Shown here one piece after another: positions 16,090-26,654 of a stretch of DNA of 64,000 bases. Source of the stretch: Zygotorulaspora mrakii (Eukaryota > Ascomycota > Saccharomycetes > Saccharomycetales > Saccharomycetaceae); NCBI RefSeq assembly GCF_013402915.1, contig NC_050722.1, positions 558,001-622,000 on the forward strand. Direction: 5' to 3'. The notes under the pieces are model-generated. The model saw only the letters and a list, made by a program, of their open reading frames with translations. It ran no database searches and was not told the origin of the DNA. Both the position numbers and the translations under genes were made by a program. How positions within the stretch are numbered: position 1 is the stretch's first letter; every line of letters starts with the position of its first letter.

Positions 16090-18201
16090 TTAGAACAAGT
16101 TAAGAAGATCTTGGGTATTGGTAGTCGATGTGTTCATCTTGTTAGTACTTGATTGCATATCCTTAGTTTCACTTGAAGTTGTAGCTCCCGTTGAATTAAA
16201 CCCAAATATGTCATCTAAATCATCAAGCAAATTTGATGAAACATTTCCGCTTGAAGACGTTTTCGGTTCATCATCACCAAAATCTAATAATACGTCATCA
16301 TTCATGTTCTTTGCAATTTCATTCTTTGCCATATCTTTGAGTTCATCCATGCGTTTCCCTCGGACAATGTTTTGGCGTAGAACATACCTTTTAGCTCTAA
16401 CCGACTGTGGCCTGAAATAGATAGAGCTTATTGTTGACAACTCATTTAGCAGCTTTTCTAAAGTTTCAGTTGAAAAGTTATCCAAAGCGTTTTCGAATAT
16501 AGGGGCAACAGATTTACATAGCTGATCAACCAAAGTATCTGAATTTGGCATTGACAAGCACCTCCAGTAGATCATAGCCATGTCTCTAATGTCTATCTCA
16601 TTGACAGATGTGGTAGCCATCTCTAATACGTTTTGAAGTGTACTACCTGGCAATTGCGTGTGCAGTCTTACGACAGTCATTAGTATTGAAGCTTGCGTCA
16701 TGCACTCCTCCTGCACAAAATTTTCTATCATTTGATCTAGCTTCCCTTCAAGATCAGTAAATTTTTCGGGATAATGGCCCATTAACCATATGTAATTGCA
16801 TTTTGCTGCATCTGAGATTAATGATGACTCTGGGACCGCCCATGAATTCAATAAGGCACAAATGTCACTAGCTATTTTTTCGTTTGTGGGGCAATGTCTC
16901 AGTAAATCGCACATTGCTATACAGCAATCGTCTTTCAAATTCTCTGTTCTATCTACTAACTCCAGCAAATCATCTAACGCCTTCGAAACAAATTTCTCAC
17001 CAGAGTATTTAATAGCAAGTTGTGTAATTCCCTGAATAGATTTCGACACAAATTCAGGTTCAAATTCCATCGCATACTCTTTCAATTCCGTTAGTAATAA
17101 ATTACACTGCTTCAAATTTGTTGCATCCACCAATCTAACCATAATGTCAATTTTTTCCAATTTCACATATAGTGGGTCATTAAACTTGACGTAGAAAATT
17201 CTTAGTTCTTTTACCAAGAGTTCAGGATACTTCTCCAGTATTATTCGAATATTTTTCAAAGCAACGTACTGCATCTCAGGCGGTGTTGACATTATAGAAA
17301 CTAGTGCAGATGACAATTTCAAGCTTATCGCTTTGAAATTCTGTTGCTGTATTTGAGGGAGATTTCTGATTATGACCTTTATAGTGGCCAGCACTACAGC
17401 AGGATTGACATGTTGCAGATGAGCCGAGACGCGATCTATGATGTCTTGTGCTTCCAGTGAATCTTTTGCGGAATAGTCGGCAAGGGCCCCCAAAATGGTA
17501 ATCCTTGCCCATTCCGTGCATTCGTTCAATGCTAGTAAAAACTGTGAAACATGTGAATTTATTAACTTTGGTAAGGATACCACACTTGGATCCACACCAT
17601 GAATTTCTGTAAGCGCAGCTGTTGCATTTGCAACGACCATTGGGTTGGAGTCGTCTAATGCCGAAACGAGATCTTCCAAAACACCGAGTTCAATGCAGAG
17701 CTCCTGATTTAATTGGAAAAGCTTAGCAACACATATAACTGCAGTTTTGCGAACATATGGATTATCGTCCTGCAATGTGCGGCGCAATGGAATCTCCACA
17801 TATTCTAGAATTTTGTCTACTCTCACCATTGACATAGTCCTGATAGACATACAGCGAATCAAGGGATTGGGATCTTGTGCATCAGTCACAAACGTGTTCA
17901 CCGCCAGGATACAGAGTTCAGGATGTGATTCCGCATAATTCATGACATACAAATACACCAATTTTTTCTGTTCGACGTCATTCGTGGCAATATTTTTTAG
18001 AACGTCAGGAAATAGAGATGAAACATCCTTCCCCAACGTCATCTGTTGAATGGTCTTTTTGATTGCATCTTTACGAGTTTGTGGGTATGGCGACACTAAA
18101 CCATTTCTCAGTTCGGCTAGCTCACCTTTCTTTGATATCTTAGGGGCAACTCTTATCGAATCTTTGAGGAACTTTTGAATTTTTTTATTCAATGGAGCCA
18201 T
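16090..18201 (-). CDS. APL2: Apl2, beta-1 subunit of clathrin adaptor AP-1
   Basis: Apl2 is the large beta chain of the AP-1 complex, which with clathrin sorts cargo between the trans-Golgi and endosomes. The 703-residue protein (S. cerevisiae 726) begins MAPLNKKIQKFLKDSIR and has the alpha-solenoid adaptin trunk over about 15-590, including AIKKTIQQMTLGKDVSSLFPDV (partly shown here as TIQQMTLGKDVSSLFPDV) and NPLIRCMSIRTMS, the best conserved parts. A Ser/Asn/Asp-rich hinge follows. The final residues DLLNLF fit a clathrin-box motif, placing clathrin binding at the C-terminus; as in yeast AP-1, there is no separate beta-ear domain. Confidence 0.96.
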   Translation of the reverse strand: MAPLNKKIQKFLKDSIRVAPKISKKGELAELRNGLVSPYPQTRKDAIKKTIQQMTLGKDVSSLFPDVLKNIATNDVEQKKLVYLYVMNYAESHPELCILAVNTFVTDAQDPNPLIRCMSIRTMSMVRVDKILEYVEIPLRRTLQDDNPYVRKTAVICVAKLFQLNQELCIELGVLEDLVSALDDSNPMVVANATAALTEIHGVDPSVVSLPKLINSHVSQFLLALNECTEWARITILGALADYSAKDSLEAQDIIDRVSAHLQHVNPAVVLATIKVIIRNLPQIQQQNFKAISLKLSSALVSIMSTPPEMQYVALKNIRIILEKYPELLVKELRIFYVKFNDPLYVKLEKIDIMVRLVDATNLKQCNLLLTELKEYAMEFEPEFVSKSIQGITQLAIKYSGEKFVSKALDDLLELVDRTENLKDDCCIAMCDLLRHCPTNEKIASDICALLNSWAVPESSLISDAAKCNYIWLMGHYPEKFTDLEGKLDQMIENFVQEECMTQASILMTVVRLHTQLPGSTLQNVLEMATTSVNEIDIRDMAMIYWRCLSMPNSDTLVDQLCKSVAPIFENALDNFSTETLEKLLNELSTISSIYFRPQSVRAKRYVLRQNIVRGKRMDELKDMAKNEIAKNMNDDVLLDFGDDEPKTSSSGNVSSNLLDDLDDIFGFNSTGATTSSETKDMQSSTNKMNTSTTNTQDLLNLF

Positions 18202-19684
18202 GTTTCCCTATCCTGAACTATTGACGAGCCACGATTATCTCAGCTGGTTACTGTCCCCTCGTTACCTTTGACGCCAATATTTTGCAAATCAGTCATTAGT
18301 ATTGTTTCAATTCGTTTACTCGCCCAGAACTTCCCTTTAGCAGAGCACGAGTTTTAGAAGTTACCCGCCCCTGCTTCACCTTGAACACCTGATATGACAT
18401 ATCTAAATATATGAGCTTCAACCTAATAACATACCCTTACATAGTATTGCTGCATATCTGACTTTACGTTTCGGGTTCTGCCTATAGTCATGAAGAGAGG
18501 AAACAGCTGGGCCAGAAGAGAGCATCCTCAGTAAAATTTAGTGCAGGATTTTTTTGTATATGACTTCCTTTGTCGATAACTATGTTTCCAGCAATGGACT
18601 CCCATGATAAATGATCAAACTTGGCTGAAACAAGAAATACTTTTTCCCACTTTTAATTTAAATCAAAGCGGATACTAGCTAATCCCAAGTATCTTCGCAA
18701 GGCTCCTCCTTTGATTAAAACTTCTAGGTCATCAAACAGCACAATTTATCCCCCATGATGCTCTTTTAGCTCGTTGATTAGTATCCCACTTATTGGTGTG
18801 CTTCTCTGGACTGTCCCATACTCCCTGTACCACCTGAACTGCCCAAGAAAGGGCTAGGCTTGAGTTCGCGTACCCAAAATATGAGTTCGAGATGCCCAGG
18901 TCTCAACTTTTCTCAAATCGCTTCCCTGTCGACATCTTTCTGAGCCAAATGTATATTTGCAGTAGGAAAAAACTCCAGTGAGTCACCAGATTCGTACTCT
19001 CATGTGGATATCAAAGTTGAAAGAGCCTTGCCTAGACTCGCTTTATGTTTTGGAGCGGATATGTATCATTAAGGCTCATACATCTCTAGACGTAGTACAA
19101 ATCTCTGTTTTCTCTGAAAGTTTTATTTTATTTCTCCTGTCGTTATACTTTTCTTTAGCCGCCCAAGTCACATATATCCATTGTTTTAACTGCTCAACCC
19201 AGTACGGTATCATCACTATAGCAACAAAGGCGCACCGTCCGAACCTGTTTTTACCACTTAAATCAACAAACTCCTAACCAAAACTGAATACACTTTAAAA
19301 AATCTAAACATTTTCTTTGAGCTATATGTGTTTGGTGCGGTGTCTGAGTGTTGATAAAGGAAAAAGTACAGAAAATGTCCGGATTTTGGCAGTCCCTCAG
19401 TGTCGTGCTGAGTCCTTCGCGCAAATTTGACAAAAAGCCGAACACCACGAGAGAAAATTGAGTCACGTTTGGTGAAATTTCTGCAGTAGCTCACTTGGAT
19501 TCTACCAACGCACAACATATTGCACGCTGACGGGAGATGGTGCTGTTTGGTTTGGACAACGATCGACTCCTTCATGCGTTGTTGAAGACACCTGGATTAT
19601 TCTTCAAAACAAAATGTTCTTTGTAACTGTTTCCCACTTCTTTTTCAATCGGTAAATTAGCAAATAAAGAGCATACAGTATAAA
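18202..19684. other. 1.48-kb divergent spacer APL2 / ASC1; no gene seen
   Basis: This is the longest gene-free stretch in the left half. It holds the APL2 promoter, with a Reb1-type TTACCCG at 18361-18367, and the ASC1 promoter, with a Gcn4-type TGAGTCA at 19459-19465. An open frame at 18978-19277 has no ATG start and no protein character. I found no C/D pair with plausible spacing and no tRNA. A non-coding RNA, or the remains of a lost gene, cannot be excluded. Confidence 0.5.
18361..18367 (+). promoter_or_regulatory. Reb1-type TTACCCG site upstream of APL2
   Basis: An exact match to the general regulatory factor Reb1 core lies 160 bp upstream of the APL2 ATG, where such sites usually keep promoters nucleosome-free. 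Binding is inferred from the motif only. Confidence 0.45.
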
Positions 19685-20924
19685 ATGTCTAACGCTGAAG
19701 TTTTAGTTCTAAGAGGTACTTTGGAAGGTCACAACGGCTGGGTTACATCCTTGGCTACTTCTGCTGGTCAACCAAACTTGTTGTTGTCAGCTTCTCGTGA
19801 CAAGACTTTGATTTCCTGGAAATTGACTGGTGATGACCAACAGTACGGTGTCCCAGTTAGATCTTTCAAGGGTCACAGTCACATTGTTCAAGATTGTGCT
19901 TTGACCGGTGACGGTGCTTACGCTCTTTCTTCCTCTTGGGATAAAACTTTGAGATTGTGGGATGTTGCTACTGGTGAAACTTACCAAAGATTTGTCGGCC
20001 ACAAGTCTGATGTCATGTCCGTTGCCATCGACAGAAAGGCTTCCATGATCATCTCAGGTTCCCGTGACAAGACCGTCAAGGTCTGGACCATTAAAGGTCA
20101 ATGTTTGGCCACCATGTTGGGTCACAATGACTGGGTTTCCCAAGTCAGAATTGTCCCAAGTGAAGATGCCGACGATGAAAACATTACTGTCATTTCCGCC
20201 GGTATGGATAAGATGGTTAAGGTATGTTATTTTCTTACTAATTTTTTTTATGAAACGATCATCGGGATTTTTCTTCAGAAAGTGATGATATGAATTGATT
20301 TTATGATTTCAAATGATGCAATTAATATATTTGCTACTTCAGACAAGTTTTAAAGCACTTGAATGAGACATACTAATTATCACCAAGATCTCTGATGGAA
20401 CTAAAAAATCAATAATTGTCACCATGTTTCTCGGGACTTTCCATGGGGATTGTATTATGGAGGGAATTTATTTTACTAACAAAATTTTCACTTTACAATA
20501 GGCATGGAACTTGAACCAATTCAAGATTGAGGCTGATTTCATTGGTCACAACAACTACGTCAACACCATCACTGCTTCCCCAGATGGATCTTTGATCGCT
20601 TCTGCTGGTAAAGATGGTGAAATTATGCTATGGAATTTGTCTGCTAAGGCCCCAATGCACACCTTCTCTGCTCAGGATGAAGTCTTCGCTTTGGCTTTCT
20701 CACCAAACAGATACTGGTTAAGTGCTGCTACCTCTTCCGGTATCAAGATCTTCTGCCTAGATCCAAAATCTTTGGTTGATGAATTGAAACCGGAATTCGC
20801 TGGTTACACCAAGGCAGCCGAACCACATGCTATCTCCTTGGCTTGGTCCGCTGACGGTCAAACTTTGTTTGCTGGTTACACCGACAACGTCATCAGAGTT
20901 TGGCAAGTTATGACTGCTAACTGA
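19685..20924 (+). CDS. ASC1: Asc1/RACK1, ribosomal WD40 protein (two exons)
   Basis: Asc1 is the RACK1 orthologue on the head of the 40S subunit; it links translation to signalling and ribosome quality control. Exons 19685-20221 and 20502-20924 join at KMVK-AWNLNQF to give 319 residues, the same length as in S. cerevisiae. Seven WD40 blades are visible, with repeated GH...WD-type ends ([49 protein letters not shown]). Codon use is strongly biased, as for a ribosomal protein. The intron position and its snR24 passenger are the same as in S. cerevisiae. It sits two positions from SPC24 in the chromosome XIII order. Confidence 0.98.
20222..20501 (+). other. ASC1 intron (280 nt)
   Basis: The intron starts GTATGT at 20222, has TACTAAC at 20474-20480 and ends TAG at 20499-20501. 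Splicing is in phase 0 after a lysine codon. It hosts the snR24 gene. Confidence 0.97.
20309..20399 (+). ncRNA. SNR24: C/D box snoRNA snR24 (U24)
   Basis: The sequence within the ASC1 intron begins TCAAATGATG (box C) and ends ATCTCTGATGGA (box D CTGA at 20392-20395). Between them, ATTTGCTACTTCAGA and GAATGAGACATACTAATTAT match the S. cerevisiae snR24 sequence as I recall it. snR24 guides 2'-O-methylations in 25S rRNA. Box C reads ATGATGC, one base from consensus. The ends are approximate. Confidence 0.9.
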
Positions 20925-21255
20925 ATAGATAAATCTTATTTCAGTTGAGTTACGTTATTAAATATCACCTTGAAAAAAGATATGGATTTCATCGTTTTCT
21001 GTATAGATATCAATGAGACTCATCTATCAAGATGTGCATAATTCTTTTCATCCATCGTGATTTACTACAAATTATTAACTACGTATTGTATATTATAATG
21101 GAATCATATCAAGTAAAATGACGTGATTTTATTGTCGTAAAAACAATTGAGTGAATATTTTGAAATTATATGAACGGTTCATTTGTTATTTACATATTTA
21201 CATCCGGCAAAGTATACCACTACCTGAAGGAGCTGCCGATGGCCTCTCTTGTCTT
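20925..21255. other. ASC1-OCT1 convergent spacer
   Basis: This 331-bp AT-rich spacer lies between two convergent 3' ends. It holds only terminator-like AT stretches; I see no further gene. Confidence 0.6.
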
Positions 21256-23616
21256 TTATAAATCTTGAGCCTGCCCAATAAACTCCATAGCTCTTGTTCC
21301 TCCTTTCGACAGTTCTGGTTTATCAAAAAGGTCGGCAATACAAGCCCAAGGATCTCTCGAGCCTCCCCACTTCAGGACACATTCAATGAATTTCTCTCCA
21401 TTTTTTCTACTGTAAGGTTCTTTCGAAAAAAGCTCATCCCAAATCTTTGACGCTATAGCGCGATCAAACAGATAACTGTAATATGTTGCACCGTACCCGA
21501 ATAGATGTCCAAATTTGCCACACCAATTGCTCTTGTCATCAACTAGAACTTTCATTTTTCTCTCTAATTCTTGATACAAATTAGTGACATCCAAAGTCTC
21601 AAGCCCTTTAACTATCTTTTCACTGTGCAACTCTTGATCCAACATTGCCATTTTCGCTTGAGAATAAGTTTCGCAATATTGCATAAAATTTGATTCTTGG
21701 ATATGTGACTGTAGCAAACTGTCAGGAATTGGGGCACCAGTTTCGTAGTGCCGTCCTATTTCTTTCAGGACTCTTGAATCACGCGCGAAATGTTCCATAA
21801 GAATACTTGGTAATTCCACAAAATCTGTGACACATCGGGTACCCGAAATATTCTGAAGACGTGTTCTACCAAGCATCGAATGCATAGCATGACCCATCTC
21901 ATGAAACAAAGTTTCAACTTCGCTTAATTGCAAGAGGCATACAGATTTTCCAGTAGAATCTGTTGCCGACGAAAAGTTGCAAATAAGACTTATTATGGGT
22001 AGTTGAAAACGGGTGCCATCACGATTTCTACCCATTTGTACTGTTGATGTATCCAGTTCATGGGGATATATTTGTCTCGAACAACAAATGGTGAAATGGG
22101 ATGGGTTGCTTGTTTTGCCCTGACGTTCGAAAAGATCGCAATATACCACACCGATCAAGCCATCTCTCTCTGATACAACATTCAAGCGTCTAACTTCGGG
22201 TGACCACGTCTCACCTCTCTCAGCTATAATTGGTTCAAGTCTGATTCCGTATATTCTTTGAAACAAGTCTGAGAGACCTTCCATTACGGTACCGAGTGTA
22301 AAGTATGAGCTGATCTGCTCGTCATCTGCGGCTGACCGCCGTTGCTGAATGGAATGAACAGTACTGTAAAAATCACGGTCCCAAGGTCTAACGTCGGAAA
22401 GTATGCCATCGACGGAATCAGCTGCCATCCGCTTTTTATCAAGATTGGGATTCTTCAAATTGTGAATAAATTTCAGTTCATCAGCAGCCTTGGGTTTTAT
22501 ATTATCCATCAGAGTACTAATGAAATCGCAAACTTGTTCAGGCGTCTTCGCCATCTTACCATCCAGCTGATACTCAGCAAAACTTTTTCTACCCATTAGA
22601 TTTGCTAACACAGCTCGAAGACTTATAAGCTGTTTCAACCTTTTTATCTGTTTCTCGGAACAACTATGCATCGCCGCCCAGACCTTCATTCTAATTTGGT
22701 CATCGGGACAGCTTCTCAATATAGAGTAAGCAACATAGCCATTTGTGGGAACTCTATAGCATTGCCCACTAATATCTTGGGATAGTTGATTTAGGATTAA
22801 AGAATTGAGCCCGCTTTTTCTCAAATCCTCGCATTTTATCTTCAAATAATTGGACTGCACGTAATCTGTATTATTTATAAAATCTTGTCCCACAACACTT
22901 ATTTGCTGAGAAAGTGCAATGAACTGTTCCCTGATATCTGGCTCCATTCGAATACCTGATTTTTCAAAGTCTTCTAGAAGAAGTTTCCCCACCTTAATCT
23001 CTTCTTCTGACAATCTGGAAGATATTTCTGTATTGCTTAAAACGCTTTTTAAAGTGTCACAGAGAGCGACATCTGTATTTAGAACATTCATGAACTCAAA
23101 CATCTCTTCGTGACAGGCTTGCGCTGCTTCTAAATAGGAGTTATCAGGGTGTGATGATCGTATGAACTCGCATAGATCAATTACTCTACACAATGTGTCA
23201 CTCAGTTGATCCAATCTCATAATGTACTTTAAAAGACCTTCCTTGGAATGATCTGATCTCATATCTTCCAAAGCACTCTCTGCTTGCATAAGTGAATGCC
23301 GACTAAACTTTCGCAGTCCGTCTGGGGATTTTAAATATGGGTTCCTGAAAAGACCTGCATTGGATTGCGATTGACCACCGAATGTGAGGTTAGACAGCAC
23401 CTTTCCCTTTACGGTTTTTGCAGTAAAGTTATCTCTGTTCGCATCATGCCAATAATCAAGATCATCAAAAGTTCTTCTTAGCTGCCCATTAGCTTTATGT
23501 GATGCACCAAATGATGTATAAGGCAATGCTTCTGTCGCAAAGAATCTAGCATGATATCCAGAGTTCCAAAGATTTTTTATACCTGTAACATTTCTCGAAA
23601 ATGTTGACTTCAACAT
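21256..23616 (-). CDS. OCT1: Mitochondrial intermediate peptidase
   Basis: Oct1 (MIP) removes an octapeptide from imported precursors after the main processing peptidase has cut. The 786-residue protein (S. cerevisiae 772) starts with a basic, Ser/Arg-containing presequence (MLKSTFSRNVTGIKN). The M3 zinc-metallopeptidase core is complete: HEMGH at 572-576 supplies two zinc-binding histidines and the catalytic Glu, and Glu601 in DFVELPSILMEHF is the third zinc ligand. The nearby FGYGATYYSYLFDRA is the family's substrate-binding loop with conserved His/Tyr residues. It acts in the mitochondrial matrix. It is followed in tandem (minus strand) after MGR3, combining chromosome XI and XIII genes. 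Confidence 0.97.
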   Translation of the reverse strand: MLKSTFSRNVTGIKNLWNSGYHARFFATEALPYTSFGASHKANGQLRRTFDDLDYWHDANRDNFTAKTVKGKVLSNLTFGGQSQSNAGLFRNPYLKSPDGLRKFSRHSLMQAESALEDMRSDHSKEGLLKYIMRLDQLSDTLCRVIDLCEFIRSSHPDNSYLEAAQACHEEMFEFMNVLNTDVALCDTLKSVLSNTEISSRLSEEEIKVGKLLLEDFEKSGIRMEPDIREQFIALSQQISVVGQDFINNTDYVQSNYLKIKCEDLRKSGLNSLILNQLSQDISGQCYRVPTNGYVAYSILRSCPDDQIRMKVWAAMHSCSEKQIKRLKQLISLRAVLANLMGRKSFAEYQLDGKMAKTPEQVCDFISTLMDNIKPKAADELKFIHNLKNPNLDKKRMAADSVDGILSDVRPWDRDFYSTVHSIQQRRSAADDEQISSYFTLGTVMEGLSDLFQRIYGIRLEPIIAERGETWSPEVRRLNVVSERDGLIGVVYCDLFERQGKTSNPSHFTICCSRQIYPHELDTSTVQMGRNRDGTRFQLPIISLICNFSSATDSTGKSVCLLQLSEVETLFHEMGHAMHSMLGRTRLQNISGTRCVTDFVELPSILMEHFARDSRVLKEIGRHYETGAPIPDSLLQSHIQESNFMQYCETYSQAKMAMLDQELHSEKIVKGLETLDVTNLYQELERKMKVLVDDKSNWCGKFGHLFGYGATYYSYLFDRAIASKIWDELFSKEPYSRKNGEKFIECVLKWGGSRDPWACIADLFDKPELSKGGTRAMEFIGQAQDL

Positions 23617-23821
23617 GACATTACTCTAATCTATCCTCCACTATATTTAAATTTGTCTCTTCTTTATTATACTAACATAAAAAATATTTCAGTCAGTACA
23701 CTTGTGATGTAAGCGAGTCACTATTTGAGTTGAAATTGACGGTCCCCATCAATTTCGTAAAAGGGCAAAAAAAACACAACCAAATATAAACATATATATA
23801 GTGGTTGAAACATACCATTAT

Positions 23822-25381
23822 TTATTGATTTATTTCTAAAGCTGGTGATTGCTTTTCCAATTTTAGTTTAGCTGTTTTCTTCAATTCATTCTGCGCTTCT
23901 TTCAGTAGCTCATCAAAGTCAATTTCTTTGGCCATCGCCATTGAATCTTTAAGCAGTTTCTCAGCTTCTGCTAGCACACCTTGATGTAAATTTAATACAC
24001 CCAATCCATATGTGGACAGAGCAATAGCCTGTGAGATAGAGGGATCCAGCTGATCTTTCATATTAAACCTTAATTTATTGTTTTTCTTGGCGAACTGCAC
24101 AACACTATCGTAACATTTGCTGGCCATTTTTAAACAAATATCTCTATTCCTGCGGAGATAGCGAAGAGATTTTATTAAATTATCACTTTCTTGATCACCT
24201 TGGTCAGCAACAATTTCTTTGCGTTTCCCTTCTGCTTTGAATATTTCAGCTTCGAATTTTTCACCTTGTAGATAAAGAAGGGATCCTAGATTTGCTTGGG
24301 ACAGCAATATTTGGCCCGGTGGCATATCTGCCATAACCATCCATTCTACGGTGGTCATTTTGCAGCTTAAAGCGGCTGAGATATCCTTGGCAGACAAACA
24401 GAAAGCAGTGTACAAGTCTCTGGCCGTGAAGAATTCTTCCTTGAAAGGCTCCCAGGCACTGCTATTTTTCTTCAAATCTAAAATCATGTATCCGTCATCA
24501 TTGAATTTGATATTATCTGTATTGACAAACGTTTTGAAATCAGATGCGTCATGCGCTTTACCTTGAAACATGTTATTGGCCTTCTGCTTCCTACTCTCGA
24601 AAAACTCTTTAAGTTCCGGAGACCTGCTCAAGACCTCTTCTTGGGCTAATAGTAAATGTGCCAGAAGATTTCTTTTGGTAATGCTGGCATCTTTATTGAC
24701 GTCTAAAGATTGAACCTCGAGAGATTTAATCAAAACTCTCAGATCTCTTCTGATCATATCTGGTCTTTTATCTTCTGGAACCTTACCTGGTGTGTTTAGA
24801 GCATCAAAGTAACGATATAAAAGCTCTAAATACACCGAATTAGCCTGTTCCATTAAATTTAACTTCTCATACATCTCGGCGATTTTTAACTCAATTCCGG
24901 TGTACTCATCAGTAATCGGATCCATGCTAAGCTTTTGGCACTCCTCTATTGCCTCTATATAAAATTTGAGAGCTTTTTGATAATCATATTGCTGCTTATC
25001 AGATTCAGCCCAAATGCCCTTCCTCAATGTGGCAGCTACAGACGGTGGAAAAGTGTGATGTGGCCAGTAGTAATACCACAATCCATAGGAAACAGCCGAT
25101 AGTCCTACCAAAGACAACACCAATTTTTGAAGTTTGTCGTTTTTCTGACGCATTTGACTTTGAAATAAAGAACTAGTGTTCCTTAAAACGGCATCATGGT
25201 GCAATAACCGCCTACTATCAAATGGCACAGTAATTAGAGCCTTTCTCAATTGCTTTATCGAAGGCTGCCTGCTGGCTAGTCTGAACATTACTGCTGGGTA
25301 GATTTTGGGGAGTGTTACTTCTCGGATTCTATGTGATACCTTTTTCATCGTTGACTTATTTGTCCATGGTTGAAAGGTCAT
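23822..25381 (-). CDS. MGR3: Mgr3, i-AAA protease adaptor
   Basis: Mgr3, with Mgr1, is an adaptor that brings substrates to the i-AAA protease Yme1 in the mitochondrial inner membrane. The 519-residue frame (S. cerevisiae 501) has a basic N-terminus suited to import, one membrane segment at about 86-105 (LVLSLVGLSAVSYGLWYYYW), and a long helical intermembrane-space part with TPR-like repeats (KALKFYIEAIEECQKL; LKIAEMYEKLNLMEQANSVY; ALSTYGLGVLNLHQGVLAEA). The stretch NSSAWEPFKEEFFTARDLYT is nearly identical to Mgr3. S. cerevisiae also has a paralogue, YKL133C, next to OCT1, and here one gene fills both positions. The first Met is used, though internal Met12 is possible. Confidence 0.94.
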   Translation of the reverse strand: MTFQPWTNKSTMKKVSHRIREVTLPKIYPAVMFRLASRQPSIKQLRKALITVPFDSRRLLHHDAVLRNTSSLFQSQMRQKNDKLQKLVLSLVGLSAVSYGLWYYYWPHHTFPPSVAATLRKGIWAESDKQQYDYQKALKFYIEAIEECQKLSMDPITDEYTGIELKIAEMYEKLNLMEQANSVYLELLYRYFDALNTPGKVPEDKRPDMIRRDLRVLIKSLEVQSLDVNKDASITKRNLLAHLLLAQEEVLSRSPELKEFFESRKQKANNMFQGKAHDASDFKTFVNTDNIKFNDDGYMILDLKKNSSAWEPFKEEFFTARDLYTAFCLSAKDISAALSCKMTTVEWMVMADMPPGQILLSQANLGSLLYLQGEKFEAEIFKAEGKRKEIVADQGDQESDNLIKSLRYLRRNRDICLKMASKCYDSVVQFAKKNNKLRFNMKDQLDPSISQAIALSTYGLGVLNLHQGVLAEAEKLLKDSMAMAKEIDFDELLKEAQNELKKTAKLKLEKQSPALEINQ

Positions 25382-25509
25382 TGTGTTTAGCCGAAAAATA
25401 TTGAGAGCAAATGAGCAATAATATATACATATTTTGAGTTACAGTTACAAACTTACGTTTGCAGAGTGTATTAAATGTGCCTTAGGATAACTGTTGACAA
25501 GTAGTTACG

Positions 25510-26628
25510 ATGTGTGGAAGATACGCACTTGCGTTCGACAGCAACGAGATTGCCGCACAATTCAAAGCTTACAACTTGGAAGTCCGTCCAGAATTGGCAA
25601 AAGATGAGTATCACTCAAGGAGTTACAATGTTGCACCAACTAATGACGGAGTTGTATACCGTACAAAGGACAAGGAACTGAGGTATATGAAGTGGGGTCT
25701 CGTGCCGCATTGGACCGAAAACGTCTCTGAATTCAAAACCTATAGAACGTTCAATGCTCGTTTGGAGAATCTACAAGAGAGCAGGATGTGGATCCAGTGT
25801 TGCAATAGAAAACGGTGTGCTATACCTATCAGCGGGTATTATGAATGGAAAACCCAAGGGAAGGCCAAATATCCTTACTACATAAAGAGAAAAGATAATA
25901 AACTTATGTTTTTGGCCGGGATGTATGACTATGTGGAAAAGGAGGATTTATGGACATACACAATTGTAACGGCAGAAGCCCCACATGAGCTCTCTTGGCT
26001 CCATGCTCGTATGCCGATCGTTATAGTGCCTGGGTCGGATGCGTGGGATGCTTGGATGAATCCCAAGAAGGTTGAGTGGTCAACTAACGGGCTGAATTCT
26101 ATTTGCGCAGCCCACTATGACAATAACGCTCTGACAATTTATAGGGTAAGTGAGGATGTTGGCAAGGTGCAGAATAATGGTGAGCATTTGATCAAACCAA
26201 TTTTTAGAGAGGATCGTATCAAAGCAGAAATAAGGAGAGAGGATGAATCGAACGAGTTACCAGTAGAAGAAGAATATGAAAGGGATCAAACGTTCAAAGA
26301 TGAGAAAAAGGGTAGCTCAAAAGTACCTGAAAATCTTGAAAAAGAAGCAAAAGCTGCTAAACTCAAAGAAGAGGCATCTGTTAAGGAAGAAGACAATCCT
26401 TCCGGAGAGAATGAGCTATATGAAGAGAAAGCCGATCAACCAAAACATGCACTACGCGGTGCTAGTCGTGGACAAAAAAGCTCTATGAATGAAGATACCG
26501 GCAGCGAAAGTAACAAGACAGGACCTTTCGCAACCCGAATCCGTAAGAATTCCAATGGAGCAAAGAGACTTAGGAGAGATATTAAGACTGAATTAAAAGA
26601 GGCCTCTGCTAAGAAGAGACGCAAGTAA
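25510..26628 (+). CDS. YMR114C: SRAP-domain protein (HMCES/YedK family)
   Basis: SRAP proteins form a thiazolidine crosslink with abasic sites in single-stranded DNA, shielding them during replication. The 372-residue product starts MCGRYALA, with catalytic Cys2 exposed after Met removal. Other active-site residues are present: Asn40 in SYNVAPT, Glu112 in SGYYEWK, and His165 in LHARMP. The domain covers about 1-230. The remaining 140 residues are a Lys/Glu-rich tail with basic stretches (KRLRRDIK, KKRRK) that look like nuclear signals. It is divergent from MGR3 across 128 bp and convergent with FOL3 across 26 bp, as on chromosome XIII. Confidence 0.95.
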   Translation: MCGRYALAFDSNEIAAQFKAYNLEVRPELAKDEYHSRSYNVAPTNDGVVYRTKDKELRYMKWGLVPHWTENVSEFKTYRTFNARLENLQESRMWIQCCNRKRCAIPISGYYEWKTQGKAKYPYYIKRKDNKLMFLAGMYDYVEKEDLWTYTIVTAEAPHELSWLHARMPIVIVPGSDAWDAWMNPKKVEWSTNGLNSICAAHYDNNALTIYRVSEDVGKVQNNGEHLIKPIFREDRIKAEIRREDESNELPVEEEYERDQTFKDEKKGSSKVPENLEKEAKAAKLKEEASVKEEDNPSGENELYEEKADQPKHALRGASRGQKSSMNEDTGSESNKTGPFATRIRKNSNGAKRLRRDIKTELKEASAKKRRK

Positions 26629-26654
26629 AAATTAAATACACAAGTCCGAGATGT

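Noticed and set aside
18978..19277. 99-codon open frame in the APL2-ASC1 spacer
   Set aside because: No ATG at the start and no conserved features; probably chance.
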